From positions 1 to 35,797 of the forward strand of contig JANPLX010000119.1 of assembly GCA_031422495.1 (NCBI GenBank): a stretch of 35,797 bases of DNA, read 5' to 3'. The notes beneath the pieces were generated by a model, which saw only the letters and a program-made list of their open reading frames with translations, was not told where the DNA came from and searched no databases. Shown piece after piece: positions 8,675 through 17,539 of this stretch. A program made the translations under genes and the position numbers. Source of the stretch: Aalborgiella sp031422495 (GTDB taxonomy: Bacteria > Pseudomonadota > Gammaproteobacteria > Burkholderiales > Burkholderiaceae_C). Within the stretch, counting starts at the first letter, position 1. Each line of letters starts with the position of its first letter.

Positions 8675-9814
8675 ATGAAAGTTGGATTAAATGCGACCTC
8701 GTTGTTGTCGCCATTGACGGGTATCGGTCAATATACCTACCAGCTGGCCAAAGGCTTGCAAAAATTCAAAGACCTAGAATTGGATATGTTTTATGCCAAT
8801 GGCTGGAGCACTGAGGTACGCGACAAGCCGATTAAGCAGATTCGAAATATTAAGCTGCTGGTGAAAAAATTCATTCCAAAGACATACGAGATCAGTCGCA
8901 TTATTCAGCAGTCATACTTTAACGAACGGTCTTTTGATAAAGTAAAAGGTATTTATCACGAGCCTAATTTTTTAGCTTTTAATTACGCCGGCCCTTTGGT
9001 GTTGACCGTGCATGATTTGTCGTGGATTCGTTATCCAGAAATGCACCCTGCAGACCGTGTACGCAACATGAACAAGCATTTTCAAAGAAGCATGGAGCGC
9101 GCTTCGATGATCATCACGGATTCACAAGCCATCAAACATGAAATCATAGATATGTTTGGCGTGGCGGATGCTAGGATTAAAAGTATTCCTTTGGGCGTCG
9201 AGTCTTTGTTTCGTCCATTGAACGAGGAAGAAACTAAACCTGTGCTTCAACAGCACGGCTTGAGCCATCAAAAGTACATTCTAGCGGTGGGTACTTTGGA
9301 GCCTAGGAAGAATTTGAGCGCAGTCCTGCTGGCCTACATGCAGCTGCCAGCGAACGTTCGCAAGTATTACCCGCTAGTGTTGGTCGGTATGAACGGCTGG
9401 CATACCTCGGCGCTAGAAAAGCAGATGGCACCTCTTGTGGCTGCAGGTGAGATTCGGCAGCTTGGTTACCTTGAGCGCGAAGATCTCGCTGTTGTCATCG
9501 CTGGTGCGTTGACTTTGGTTTACCCGTCCATTTACGAAGGTTTTGGTTTGCCACCGCTAGAAGCAATGACATGTGCAGTGCCAGTGATTGCCTCGAATGT
9601 ATCGTCGCTCCCAGAAGTTGTCGGAGATTCTGGCCTATTGGTGAATCCGAATGATATTGACGAGATTGCCAAAGCTATGGAAACCATGATCACAGCACCA
9701 GATATTCGCGCAGCCTCAGCGCAAAAAGCGTTGGTAAGAAGTAAAGAGTTCTCGTGGGACAGTTGCGTCGATCAAACGATGGGGATTTATCGTCAAGTCG
9801 AAAGCAGCATGTGA
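8675..9814 (+). CDS. Glycosyltransferase, GT4/GT1-type
   Basis: A 379-residue GT-B fold glycosyltransferase. The N-terminal donor/acceptor domain starts MKVGLNATSLLSPLTGIGQYT. The C-terminal nucleotide-sugar domain has 'AVGTLEPRKN', the E-x7-E type motif EGFGLPPLE and 'AMTCAVPVIASNVSSLPEV..D'. It follows rmd by 31 bp with the ribosome-binding site AGGAAAAG, so it probably uses GDP-rhamnose or GDP-mannose to extend a surface polysaccharide; this is inferred from context. Its 3' end overlaps the end of the convergent glycosyltransferase gene by 22 bp. Confidence 0.92.
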   Translation: MKVGLNATSLLSPLTGIGQYTYQLAKGLQKFKDLELDMFYANGWSTEVRDKPIKQIRNIKLLVKKFIPKTYEISRIIQQSYFNERSFDKVKGIYHEPNFLAFNYAGPLVLTVHDLSWIRYPEMHPADRVRNMNKHFQRSMERASMIITDSQAIKHEIIDMFGVADARIKSIPLGVESLFRPLNEEETKPVLQQHGLSHQKYILAVGTLEPRKNLSAVLLAYMQLPANVRKYYPLVLVGMNGWHTSALEKQMAPLVAAGEIRQLGYLEREDLAVVIAGALTLVYPSIYEGFGLPPLEAMTCAVPVIASNVSSLPEVVGDSGLLVNPNDIDEIAKAMETMITAPDIRAASAQKALVRSKEFSWDSCVDQTMGIYRQVESSM

Positions 9815-11019
9815 TACAGGGCTACATGGCTGTTTGACATCGCTGTCAGGGAGTACCCGCTGACGGCATGTGCTTTTGCTTGTTGCCCAAGTTTTGAGCG
9901 CAAGGCATCGTCATTGAGCAGCGTATTCAGTGCTTCAGCCAAAGCCGTGGCGTTACGTACAGGGACAGCTAAACCAGTGACACCCGCTTGGTTGACCACA
10001 TTGACACCATTGTTTAGTTGCGTGCAGACGACCGGCTTTCCACAAGCCATCGCCTCCAGTTGAACGAGTCCAAATGCTTCGCTTTGTTCTACAGAAGGTA
10101 GACAAAACAAATCGCAGGCGTTGAAGTAAGCCGCCAAATCGGCCTCGGGAATAGAGCCTGTAAAAGTCACTTTATGGCTGATGCCAAGACGTTCTGCTTG
10201 TTGCTGCAATTCTGCTTTAAGTGGGCCATCGCCGCCCAAGATCAAATGCGCATCCACATGCTGTATCGCTTCAATCAGCACGTCGAAGCCTTTGTAATAA
10301 ACGTGCCTACCCAGCGCAAAAATGATGTGTCCAGACGTTGAAACTGATGTTGCCTTGACTTTCAGAGAAGCGCAAAGTTCGGCTGTCGTCGGTGTCAACG
10401 CCAAATCACTGAAGTCGCGCCCATAGGGAATCACATGCCTCTTGACTGCAGGCAAGTTGACGGGGATTTGCGTTGAAGATGTGTAATGTGCGGGCGTAGC
10501 AGCAACCAGCGCATCTGCGCGCAAGGTAACGCGACGCAAAAATGGCAAGTACAGTGCCAGCAAACGCTTTTGTCGAACAATATCGCTGTGCCAAGTAATC
10601 ACGCGTTTGATACTTTTGGGTAATAGCAAAGAAGCCAAGTGCGCCAGTGGATTCGGAAAATGCAAATGCACGACGTCAAAGGGTTCTTTGCGATGCATCG
10701 CCAGAGCTTTGAGAATTTGCATCGGTGAGGCTGCGGTGCTGTAGTAGGTGCCAAAAGTTGCCGCCTCCAGTATGCGATAACTCCCCGTTACAGTACTGAT
10801 TATTGATTCTTTACTACGCAAAGAATCTGCCGCCACTAGGTAGGTCACATCCACATCCAGCGCAGTTAAACCACCGCACAAGAGCTGCATGTGGCGTTCT
10901 ATGCCACCGTTTTGCTCGGCGTTGTTGAAGCGTCCAAATTGCAGGACGCGTAAACGTTTGCGTGGTGACTCAGAGTTAGGCAAATACTTCTGCCTGTGAA
11001 AGCAACAAACCCACTGCAT
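9793..11019 (-). CDS. Glycosyltransferase, GT4-type (last gene of the rfb cluster)
   Basis: A GT-B glycosyltransferase of about 408 residues. It has the N-terminal 'RVLQFGRFNNAEQNGGIERHMQLL', 'VVHLHFPNPLAHLAS', 'ALGRHVYYKGFDVLIEAI', 'LILGGDGPLK' and the E-x7-E motif SEAFGLVQLEAMACGKPVV. The frame is open to 11061, but I prefer ATG 11017-11019, which has AGGCAAAG before it. This start overlaps the rfbC end by 44 bp, and no ATG or GTG start exists between the rfbC stop and the conserved 'RLRVLQF'. Probably transfers rhamnose or another hexose to a lipopolysaccharide or exopolysaccharide; specificity unknown. Confidence 0.9.
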   Translation of the reverse strand: MQWVCCFHRQKYLPNSESPRKRLRVLQFGRFNNAEQNGGIERHMQLLCGGLTALDVDVTYLVAADSLRSKESIISTVTGSYRILEAATFGTYYSTAASPMQILKALAMHRKEPFDVVHLHFPNPLAHLASLLLPKSIKRVITWHSDIVRQKRLLALYLPFLRRVTLRADALVAATPAHYTSSTQIPVNLPAVKRHVIPYGRDFSDLALTPTTAELCASLKVKATSVSTSGHIIFALGRHVYYKGFDVLIEAIQHVDAHLILGGDGPLKAELQQQAERLGISHKVTFTGSIPEADLAAYFNACDLFCLPSVEQSEAFGLVQLEAMACGKPVVCTQLNNGVNVVNQAGVTGLAVPVRNATALAEALNTLLNDDALRSKLGQQAKAHAVSGYSLTAMSNSHVALYHMLLST

Positions 11020-11548
11020 CTTTGCCTGAAAGTTTGGGTTGTTCCGCCAGTTGCCAATCAATCCCTAAAGCCGGGTCGTTCCACAAAATACATCGCTCGA
11101 ACGCAGGTGCGTAGTAATCTGTTGTTTTGTACAAAAAATCTGCGGTTTCTGACAGCACCACAAAACCATGCGCAAAACCCGGTGGCATCCATAACTGCTT
11201 ATGGTTTTCACCACTCAGCAATACGCTTACTGCTTTGCCAAATGTAGGTGAAGAGCGACGGATATCCACCACGACATCCAGCACTTCACCACTCACAACG
11301 CGAACTAACTTGCCTTGTGGTTGTTGAATTTGGTAGTGCAAGCCACGCAATACACCTTTGGCAGAGCGTGAATGGTTGTCTTGTACAAAGTTGGCGTTCA
11401 AACCCGTAACTTGGTTGAATGCCTCTTGGTTAAAACTTTCAAAGAAGAAACCACGCTGATCCCCAAACACTTTGGGTTCAATGACTAAAACATCAGGAAT
11501 CGCTGTAGTCGTTGCTTTTAAACCATTGGCAGCAAGCTTTTCGCTCAT
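10976..11548 (-). CDS. rfbC: dTDP-4-dehydrorhamnose 3,5-epimerase
   Basis: A 190-residue cupin-fold epimerase (RmlC), third step of dTDP-L-rhamnose synthesis. Visible signatures are 'VIEPKVFGDQRGFFFESFN', 'FVQDNHSRSAKGVLRGLHYQ' with catalytic His71, 'GKLVRVVSGEVLDVVVDIR', 'WMPPGFAHGF' and 'FLYKTTDYYAP'. The start codon overlaps the rfbA stop by 4 bp. Length is normal for the family (about 180-190). Confidence 0.97.
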   Translation of the reverse strand: MSEKLAANGLKATTTAIPDVLVIEPKVFGDQRGFFFESFNQEAFNQVTGLNANFVQDNHSRSAKGVLRGLHYQIQQPQGKLVRVVSGEVLDVVVDIRRSSPTFGKAVSVLLSGENHKQLWMPPGFAHGFVVLSETADFLYKTTDYYAPAFERCILWNDPALGIDWQLAEQPKLSGKDAVGLLLSQAEVFA

Positions 11549-12456
11549 ATTACCGAGCCTTCCTTGAGCATGCGCAGCAAATATTGTCCATAACCGTTTT
11601 TAGCCAACGGTTGTGCCAGCTTCTCCACTTGCTCGCTAGAAATAAAACCATTGCGCCAAGCGATTTCTTCAGGGCAGGCGATTTTAAGACCTTGGCGATG
11701 CTCTAGGGTCGAGATAAATTGACTTGCCTCTAATAAACTGTCGTGCGTGCCTGTATCTAACCAAGCGTAGCCGCGTTGCATGATTTGCACATTCAACTGG
11801 CCGCGCTCCAGATAGGTTTGGTTCACGGTGGTGATTTCCAGCTCGCCACGGGCGCTGGGCTTCACAGCTTTGGCAATGTCTACGACTTGGTTGTCGTAGA
11901 AGTACAAACCCGTTACGGCATAGTTGCTTTTGGGTTGCAGCGGTTTTTCTTCGATGCTGCTGGCTTTACCCGTTTTATCAAACGCCACCACGCCATAGCG
12001 CTCTGGGTCTTGCACATGGTAGGCAAACACTGTCGCTCCAGCGGTATTAGTATCAGCATCAGACAACAAATGCGCAAAGTCGTGGCCGTAAAAAATGTTA
12101 TCGCCCAAAACCAAAGCGCTGGGTGAATTACCCACAAACTTATCGCCAATGATGAATGCTTGCGCCAGCCCCTCCGGGTTGGGTTGCACTGCGTATTGCA
12201 AATTCATGCCCCACTGGCTGCCATCGCCCAAGAGCTGCTGGAAACGAGGCGTGTCCTGCGGCGTGCTGATGATGAGCACATCGCGCATGCCTGCCAGCAT
12301 CAACGTGCTGAGCGGGTAGTAAATCATCGGTTTGTCGTACACCGGCAGCAATTGCTTGCTCAATGCGAGAGTAGCAGGGTGTAAACGTGTGCCGGAGCCG
12401 CCGGCCAGGACGATGCCTTTGCGGGAGGTTTGTGGTTTAGTGGTAGGTGATGTCAT
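11545..12456 (-). CDS. rfbA: Glucose-1-phosphate thymidylyltransferase
   Basis: A 303-residue nucleotidyltransferase (RmlA), first step of dTDP-L-rhamnose synthesis: dTTP plus glucose-1-phosphate gives dTDP-glucose. The pyrophosphorylase motif GIVLAGGSGTRLHP is followed by 'SKQLLPVYDKPMIYYPLSTLM', 'PEGLAQAFIIG' and 'LGDNIFYG'. 'EKPLQPKSNYAVTGLYFYD' and 'LDTGTHDSLLEAS' complete the family pattern. It lies 16 bp after rfbD and overlaps rfbC by 4 bp. Confidence 0.97.
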   Translation of the reverse strand: MTSPTTKPQTSRKGIVLAGGSGTRLHPATLALSKQLLPVYDKPMIYYPLSTLMLAGMRDVLIISTPQDTPRFQQLLGDGSQWGMNLQYAVQPNPEGLAQAFIIGDKFVGNSPSALVLGDNIFYGHDFAHLLSDADTNTAGATVFAYHVQDPERYGVVAFDKTGKASSIEEKPLQPKSNYAVTGLYFYDNQVVDIAKAVKPSARGELEITTVNQTYLERGQLNVQIMQRGYAWLDTGTHDSLLEASQFISTLEHRQGLKIACPEEIAWRNGFISSEQVEKLAQPLAKNGYGQYLLRMLKEGSVI

Positions 12457-12472
12457 AGCGATTTATAGTTTT

Positions 12473-13372
12473 TTATAAAATTTCCGTCAGCATTCGTGTC
12501 ACACCCTGTTGCCAGGGTGGTAAATACAGATCAAACGCTGTTTGCAGTTTTGAGGCATCGAGTTTAGAGTTCAAAGGCCTTCTAGCCGGCGTAGGATATG
12601 CCTGAGTAGCTATTTTATGTATAGCATTTTGAGCGGTCTTGATGTCAGCACCCGCGTTTCTCGCATGTTCAATCACCAGCGCCGCATAGCCATGCCACGA
12701 CGTGGAGCCACTGGCGACCAAGTGGTACAAACCTGCCAAGTCCGGTTGCGTTTGAACGTGTTGTAATGCCAGCGCGGTGACATCAGCCAGCAAATCCGCT
12801 CCAGTGGGCGCACCGATTTGATCGTCGATCACGCTCAAGCTGTCACGTTCTTTGCTCAGACGCAGCATGGTTTTGGCAAAGTTGCCACCACGCGCTGCGT
12901 AGACCCAGCTGGTTCTGAAAATCAGGTGCTTGACGCAGTTTGCAGCCACCGCTTGTTCACCTTCTAGCTTGGTTTGGCCATACACGCTGAGCGGCGCAGG
13001 CATATCAGTTTCTTTCCAAGCTTGGCTGCCAGAGCCGTCAAACACATAGTCGGTCGAATAATGCACCAGCCAAGCGCCCAGTTTTTGCGCCTCAGCTGCA
13101 ATCACACCGGGTGCCAGGGCGTTGATGGTGCGGGCCAAGTCAGGCTCAGATTCCGCTTTGTCCACAGCCGTGTGTGCAGCGGCGTTGACAATGATGTTGG
13201 GTTTGACTTGACGGATAGTCTCGGCCAAACCAGCTAGATTCGTGAAATCACCACAAAAATCCGTGCTATCAAAATCTACCGCCACCACCTCGCCCAGCGG
13301 CGCTAAGCTGCGCTGCAACTCCCAGCCGACTTGGCCTCCTTTGCCGAACAGAAGTATTTTTTGAGCTTGCAT
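12473..13372 (-). CDS. rfbD: dTDP-4-dehydrorhamnose reductase
   Basis: A protein of 299 residues (RmlD), last step of dTDP-L-rhamnose synthesis. I start it at ATG 13370-13372 (MQAQKILLFGKGGQVG), five bases after the rfbB stop; the longer open frame to 13462 runs into rfbB and lacks homology. 'NAAAHTAVDKAESE', 'YSTDYVFDG', 'YGQTKLEGE' and 'RTSWVYA' are RmlD hallmarks. The C-terminal 'AYPTPARRPLNSKLD' is the conserved end motif. The stretch coding IHKIATQAYPTPA falls inside a DNA segment (12581-12627) that matches the window's 47-nt repeat at 35 of 47 positions, without changing the expected protein length. Confidence 0.95.
   Translation of the reverse strand: MQAQKILLFGKGGQVGWELQRSLAPLGEVVAVDFDSTDFCGDFTNLAGLAETIRQVKPNIIVNAAAHTAVDKAESEPDLARTINALAPGVIAAEAQKLGAWLVHYSTDYVFDGSGSQAWKETDMPAPLSVYGQTKLEGEQAVAANCVKHLIFRTSWVYAARGGNFAKTMLRLSKERDSLSVIDDQIGAPTGADLLADVTALALQHVQTQPDLAGLYHLVASGSTSWHGYAALVIEHARNAGADIKTAQNAIHKIATQAYPTPARRPLNSKLDASKLQTAFDLYLPPWQQGVTRMLTEIL
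12581..12627 (+). repeat. 47-nt dispersed repeat, diverged copy 2, inside rfbD
   Basis: Compared without gaps to the copy at 31587-31633, 35 of 47 positions agree. The matching blocks are the ends: TAGCCGGCGTA, then GCCT-AGTAGCTATT and ATAGCA. The mismatches cluster in the TTTAT segment and in the A-rich loop. It lies in the coding region of rfbD, antisense to that gene. Chance or conserved-codon effects cannot be fully excluded, since part of the block encodes the conserved YPTPA motif. Confidence 0.5.
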
Positions 13373-13377
13373 CTTAT

Positions 13378-14436
13378 TTAGCCCGCATATTGCTTGTTCA
13401 CCCACTCGCGGTAGCTGCCGTTTTGCACATGGCTCACCCAATCGGTGTTGCTCAAATACCATGCCACGGTCTTTTGGATACCGGTTTCAAAGGTTTCGAC
13501 AGGCTTCCAACCCAGCTCTTTCTCAATCTTGCTGGCATCAATCGCGTAGCGGCGATCATGGCCAGCACGGTCGGTCACATAAGTAATTTGCTCAGCATAG
13601 CTTTTGCCATCTGCGCGGGGTTTTAGTTCGTCGAGCAACTTGCAAATCGTATTCACAATCTCGACGTTCGGTTTCTCGTTCCAGCCGCCCACGTTGTAGG
13701 TTTCGCCCGGTTTGCCTACTTCCAATACTCGGCGAATCGCACTGGCGTGGTCTTTCACGTACAGCCAATCGCGAATTTGCTGGCCATCCCCGTAAATCGG
13801 CAAGTTTTTGCCCGCCAAGGCGTTCACAATCATCAGCGGAATCAGCTTTTCAGGGAAATGGTATGGGCCGTAGTTGTTGCTGCAATTGGTAGTTAACACT
13901 GGCAGGCCATAGGTGTGGTGGTAGGCGCGAACCAAGTGGTCGCTTGCGGCTTTGCTGGCTGAGTATGGGCTGTTCGGCTCGTACTGGTGTTTCTCAGTGA
14001 AAGCCGGTTCTTTGGGCGCGAGCGAGCCATAGACCTCGTCGGTCGACACATGCAAAAACCTAAAACTGGTTTTTGCTATGCCTTCAAGCTTACCGAAATA
14101 TCCGCGCATCGCTTCCAGCAGGTGAAACGTGCCCACAATATTGGTTTGAATAAAGTCTTCCGGCCCGTGAATGGAGCGATCCACATGCGACTCCGCTGCA
14201 AAATTCACCACCGCGCGGGGTTTGTGTTTGGCTAAAAGTGAGTCAAGCAAGACCCGGTCGCCAATATCGCCCTGCACAAAAACGTGGCGCTTATCATTAG
14301 CCAGAGACGCTAAATTCTCCAAATTCCCGGCATACGTCAGCTTGTCCAAATTGAGTACTTGCTCGTCATGCGCTGCCAGCCAGTCCAACACAAAGTTAGC
14401 CCCAATAAACCCCGCCCCGCCCGTGACCAAAATCAT
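13378..14436 (-). CDS. rfbB: dTDP-glucose 4,6-dehydratase
   Basis: A 352-residue extended SDR (RmlB), second step of dTDP-L-rhamnose synthesis. It has the N-terminal MILVTGGAGFIGANFV, 'NFAAESHVDRSI', 'HVSTDEVYGSL' with the catalytic Thr-Asp-Glu, 'YSASKAASDHLVRAYHHTYGLP' with Tyr/Lys, and 'NNYGPYHFPEKLIPL' plus 'RDWLYVKDHA'. It is the first gene of the minus-strand cluster with a good Shine-Dalgarno (AGGAG). Its promoter should lie in the 123-bp gap to tag. Confidence 0.98.
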   Translation of the reverse strand: MILVTGGAGFIGANFVLDWLAAHDEQVLNLDKLTYAGNLENLASLANDKRHVFVQGDIGDRVLLDSLLAKHKPRAVVNFAAESHVDRSIHGPEDFIQTNIVGTFHLLEAMRGYFGKLEGIAKTSFRFLHVSTDEVYGSLAPKEPAFTEKHQYEPNSPYSASKAASDHLVRAYHHTYGLPVLTTNCSNNYGPYHFPEKLIPLMIVNALAGKNLPIYGDGQQIRDWLYVKDHASAIRRVLEVGKPGETYNVGGWNEKPNVEIVNTICKLLDELKPRADGKSYAEQITYVTDRAGHDRRYAIDASKIEKELGWKPVETFETGIQKTVAWYLSNTDWVSHVQNGSYREWVNKQYAG

Positions 14437-14559
14437 GCCAAACTCCTAAGAATATGTTGAAAGTGCCATTACTATTAATATGCATAGAAACAGCCAATAC
14501 TGCTAGGATTATCGCTGTTTTGAAGTGCGTAACTTAAATAGCAAATGATGTAAAAAACC

Positions 14560-15156
14560 ATGCCAACCGACTATTCCAAACACGACAACCGCATTCGCTG
14601 CCCTTGGTGCGAAAGCAAAAGCCTAGATCGGCACTACCACGACACCGAATGGGGCGTGCCTATGCACAACGACAGAGATTTGTTGGAGCTGCTCACGCTG
14701 GAAGGCGCGCAAGCCGGCTTGAGCTGGAGCACAGTATTGGCCAAACGCGAGGGCTACAAACGCATCTTTAAGGATTTTGACGCCAAAAAGATAGTGGCAT
14801 TTTCTGAGGCTGACATAGCCGCAGCCATGGCCGACTCTGGCATTGTGCGCAACAAACTAAAAATACACAGCACCATAGGCAATGCCAAAGCTTACTTGGC
14901 CGTGCAGGCAAAGTATGGCAGTTTTGATGCCTTTCTATGGCAAATCGTAGGCGGCAAACCCATCGTGAACAAGTGGAAAGCGGTCACCCAAGTTCCAGCA
15001 AAAACCGCAGAGTCTGACGCGATGAGCAAAATGCTACTAGCCCACAGGTTTAAATTTGTAGGCTCCACCATTTGCTATGCCTTTATGCAGGCCAGCGGCA
15101 TGGTGAACGACCATTTGGTGGGTTGTTATCGGTATAAAGAAGTTTTGAGTAAATAG
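14560..15156 (+). CDS. tag: DNA-3-methyladenine glycosylase I
   Basis: A 198-residue base-excision repair glycosylase that removes 3-methyladenine from DNA. The zinc-binding set of the Tag family is visible: Cys14 (RCPW), His27 (YHDTEWG) and the C-terminal H-x3-C in 'NDHLVGC'. 'ELLTLEGAQAGLSWSTVLAKREGYKRIF' is the family's helix-hairpin-helix region. The protein has an extra ~10-residue N-terminus compared with E. coli Tag. Divergent from rfbB; followed by a repeat copy and a bidirectional terminator. Confidence 0.97.
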   Translation: MPTDYSKHDNRIRCPWCESKSLDRHYHDTEWGVPMHNDRDLLELLTLEGAQAGLSWSTVLAKREGYKRIFKDFDAKKIVAFSEADIAAAMADSGIVRNKLKIHSTIGNAKAYLAVQAKYGSFDAFLWQIVGGKPIVNKWKAVTQVPAKTAESDAMSKMLLAHRFKFVGSTICYAFMQASGMVNDHLVGCYRYKEVLSK

Positions 15157-15170
15157 CCTTGAAATATGAC

Positions 15171-15217
15171 TCTAGCCTGCGTATTTATTGCCTAAGTAGC
15201 TATAAATTAAATAGCAA
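15171..15217 (+). repeat. 47-nt dispersed repeat, copy 3
   Basis: Same length and register as the other copies, with GCGTATTTATTGCCTAAG, then GCTAT...ATAGC. It starts 14 bp after the tag stop and runs directly into the terminator. The loop is TAAATTAA-like instead of TTAAAAAT. Confidence 0.8.
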
Positions 15218-15220
15218 TTA

Positions 15221-15256
15221 AAAAGCGCCTCAAATATCAATATCTGAGGCGCTTTT
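15221..15256. terminator. Bidirectional terminator between tag and the convergent FAR-like gene
   Basis: A perfect 12-bp stem AAAAGCGCCTCA (15221-15232) with TGAGGCGCTTTT (15245-15256) around a 12-nt loop. A/T runs on both sides let it act on both strands. It lies between the convergent tag (ends 15156) and the minus-strand reductase (ends 15274). Confidence 0.9.
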
Positions 15257-15273
15257 ACTAACTTAAAACGCCG

Positions 15274-17268
15274 TTAGAAATGAATCCCCTGCATCATAGA
15301 AGCCATCGCTATCGCTTCTGGCGACAGGGTCGGTTTCGCTGATTTGTCTCCTTTGGCCGCAGCACTGTCTGGGAACATGCGGAAGGTCGTGTTCATCAAG
15401 ATTTGCGCGACGCGCGGGGCGGCGACGTGCAGCAAACTGACGGAGGTGCCTAAGCGGGTGGCGATTTCGACGGGTTTTTCGACGCAGGCGCGGATGATCA
15501 TGTCTGCGGCTTCTTCTGGCATCAAGAGCGGCATGCTGTCGTAAATCTTGGTCGGCGCCGTCATCGGGGTGCGCACCAATGGCATTTTGATGGTCGTGAA
15601 GCTCACACCTTGGTCGGCATACTCGCAAGCGGCGCAGTTGGTCCAAGCGTCCAACGCGGCTTTGCTGGCCACGTAGGCAGAAAAGCGCGGTGCGTTGACC
15701 AGCACGCTGATGGAGCTGATGTTGACGATGTGCCCCTTACGTTTGGCCACCATGCCGGGCAGCAAGCCCATGGTGATGCGCAGTGCGCCGAAGTAGTTGA
15801 GCGCCATGGTCCGCTCAAAGTCGTGGAAGCGGTCATAGCTGGCCTCAATCGCACGGCGAATGGAGCGGCCGGCATTGTTGATCAAGAAATCAACGCCGCC
15901 GTGGTTTTTCTCCAGTTTTTGCACAAATTCGGAGCATTGCGCTTCATCGACAATGTCCACAGAGTAGGTGAAGACTTTGGCGTCTTTACCAGCTGCCGCG
16001 ATGATGGTTTTTTTGGCGTCAGCCAACTGGTCTTCCCCGCGCGCGCAGATGATGGTGGTCGCACCCGCTTCAGCAAACCGGCAAGCGGCAGACAAGCCAA
16101 TGCCGGATGAGCCGCCCGTAACCAGCACCACTTTGCCGCCCACTGTGCCTTTGAGGGTGCGGTCTATGAAAAGTGATGGGTCGAGGTGGCGCTCCCAATA
16201 ATCCCACAACACCCAGGCGTAGTCTTTCAAATTCGGGCATTCAATGCCGCTGCCTTTGAGCGCGGCGTCTAGGTCGCGCCTGTCATAGCGGGTGGGCCAA
16301 TTGATAAATTCAAAGATGCTTTCAGGCAAATCCAAATCTTTCATGATGGCTTTGCGCACGCGGCGCACAGGTGCCAGCGCCATCAAACCCTTTTTCACGC
16401 TTTTCGGAATAAATCCCAGCAAAGCAGCATTGACGAAGAGATTCATCTTAGGCGCATGCGCGGCTTTGCTGAAAATATCGAGGACATCACCCACGCGGTA
16501 ACCCATCGGATCAACAATGTGGAAAGCTTTGCCCTTGATGTCTTTGCCATGGCTCACATGATCAATACTGTTGACGACAAAATCCACCGGAACAATGTTC
16601 AACCGTCCGCCTTCGATGCCAACCGACGGCATCCACGGTGGCAAAATTTGGCGCATGCGCTGGATCAGCTTGAAGAAGTAATACGGGCCGTCAACCTTGT
16701 CCATTTCGCCAGTAACGCTGTCGCCCACGACAAAGGCGGGGCGATATACCGTCCAAGCGCTTTTGTACTCTTTGCGGACGATTTTTTCGCTCTCATGCTT
16801 GGTTTTGAAGTACGGGTGATCGTAGTTTTCAGCCTCGTCAAACATGTCCTCCCGAAACACGCCTTCGTACAAACCAGCCGCGGCAATGCTGCTGACGTGG
16901 TGAAAATGCCCCACGTCGATGGCTTTGGCAAACTCAATGGTGTTACGGGTGCCGTCGATGTTGACAGCAATCTGGCTGGCTTCGTCAGCACTGAGGTCAT
17001 ACACGGCCGCTAGGTGATAAAAATGGTCTATCTTGCCTTTAAGAGCCTTCGCCGCATCAGCTGATACGCCTAATTTTTTACTCGTCAAATCGCCATAAAC
17101 GGGGATAGCACGCTTTGCATCCGCTGCCCAATAGTCACGCAAACCGGCAACTTTACCCTCACTTTCTTTGCGAATCAAAAAATGGACAACTGCACCTTTG
17201 CGTTCCAGTAGCTTTTTAACCAGCCGTTTTCCAATAAACCCTGTTGCACCCGTGACGAAATATTGCAT
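15274..17268 (-). CDS. Two-domain SDR protein, fatty acyl-CoA reductase (alcohol-forming) type
   Basis: A 664-residue fusion of two Rossmann domains. The N-terminal extended-SDR domain has TGATGFIG (6-13), 'HHVSSIAAAGLYEGVFREDMF' and Y153/K157 in YFKTK. A linker runs 'LWDYWERHLDPSLF'. The C-terminal classical SDR has TGGSSGIG (384-391), NNAG (464-467), Ser519, Tyr532 and Lys536. Domain order, length and linker agree closely with my memory of the ~661-residue fatty acyl-CoA/aldehyde reductase of Marinobacter (Maqu_2220 type), which makes fatty alcohols. Both active sites look intact. It is divergent from the phasin gene. The activity is inferred; an uncharacterised acyl-CoA or aldehyde reductase is the alternative. 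Confidence 0.85.
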   Translation of the reverse strand: MQYFVTGATGFIGKRLVKKLLERKGAVVHFLIRKESEGKVAGLRDYWAADAKRAIPVYGDLTSKKLGVSADAAKALKGKIDHFYHLAAVYDLSADEASQIAVNIDGTRNTIEFAKAIDVGHFHHVSSIAAAGLYEGVFREDMFDEAENYDHPYFKTKHESEKIVRKEYKSAWTVYRPAFVVGDSVTGEMDKVDGPYYFFKLIQRMRQILPPWMPSVGIEGGRLNIVPVDFVVNSIDHVSHGKDIKGKAFHIVDPMGYRVGDVLDIFSKAAHAPKMNLFVNAALLGFIPKSVKKGLMALAPVRRVRKAIMKDLDLPESIFEFINWPTRYDRRDLDAALKGSGIECPNLKDYAWVLWDYWERHLDPSLFIDRTLKGTVGGKVVLVTGGSSGIGLSAACRFAEAGATTIICARGEDQLADAKKTIIAAAGKDAKVFTYSVDIVDEAQCSEFVQKLEKNHGGVDFLINNAGRSIRRAIEASYDRFHDFERTMALNYFGALRITMGLLPGMVAKRKGHIVNISSISVLVNAPRFSAYVASKAALDAWTNCAACEYADQGVSFTTIKMPLVRTPMTAPTKIYDSMPLLMPEEAADMIIRACVEKPVEIATRLGTSVSLLHVAAPRVAQILMNTTFRMFPDSAAAKGDKSAKPTLSPEAIAMASMMQGIHF

Positions 17269-17539
17269 AGCTAACTCCCAAAATAATCAATCAATAGTTT
17301 GGTATTCTTGCTTAGATTGGCTCACGTTACATTAAGCGTAAACCCGTGGTCATAGGAATAATTGCTAGTTCAACTCCTCTAGTTTTTCACAGGCTTTCTA
17401 GAACCTAGCCCCTAAACAGGTAGCGTTTCTAAGGTTAAAGTAACATCCAACTCAGCGCAAACCTATAAATAATTAGTGCTGAACCGTGTTAACAGTCAGC
17501 ATTTTCGGTTTCATTGTCACTTTAACTTCAGGAGGCCAT
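17269..17539. other. Divergent intergenic region between the FAR-like gene and the phasin gene
   Basis: A 271-bp AT-rich region that must hold the promoters of both divergent genes. A TATAAA at 17464-17469 could be a -10 for the phasin gene, but no convincing -35 goes with it. An ideal Shine-Dalgarno, AGGAGG, lies at 17530-17535 before the phasin ATG. I see no repeat or terminator here. Confidence 0.4.

Noticed and set aside
14498..14544. Possible seventh copy of the 47-nt repeat before tag
   Set aside because: Only the end (AAATAGCAA) matches; the rest of the 47 positions do not.
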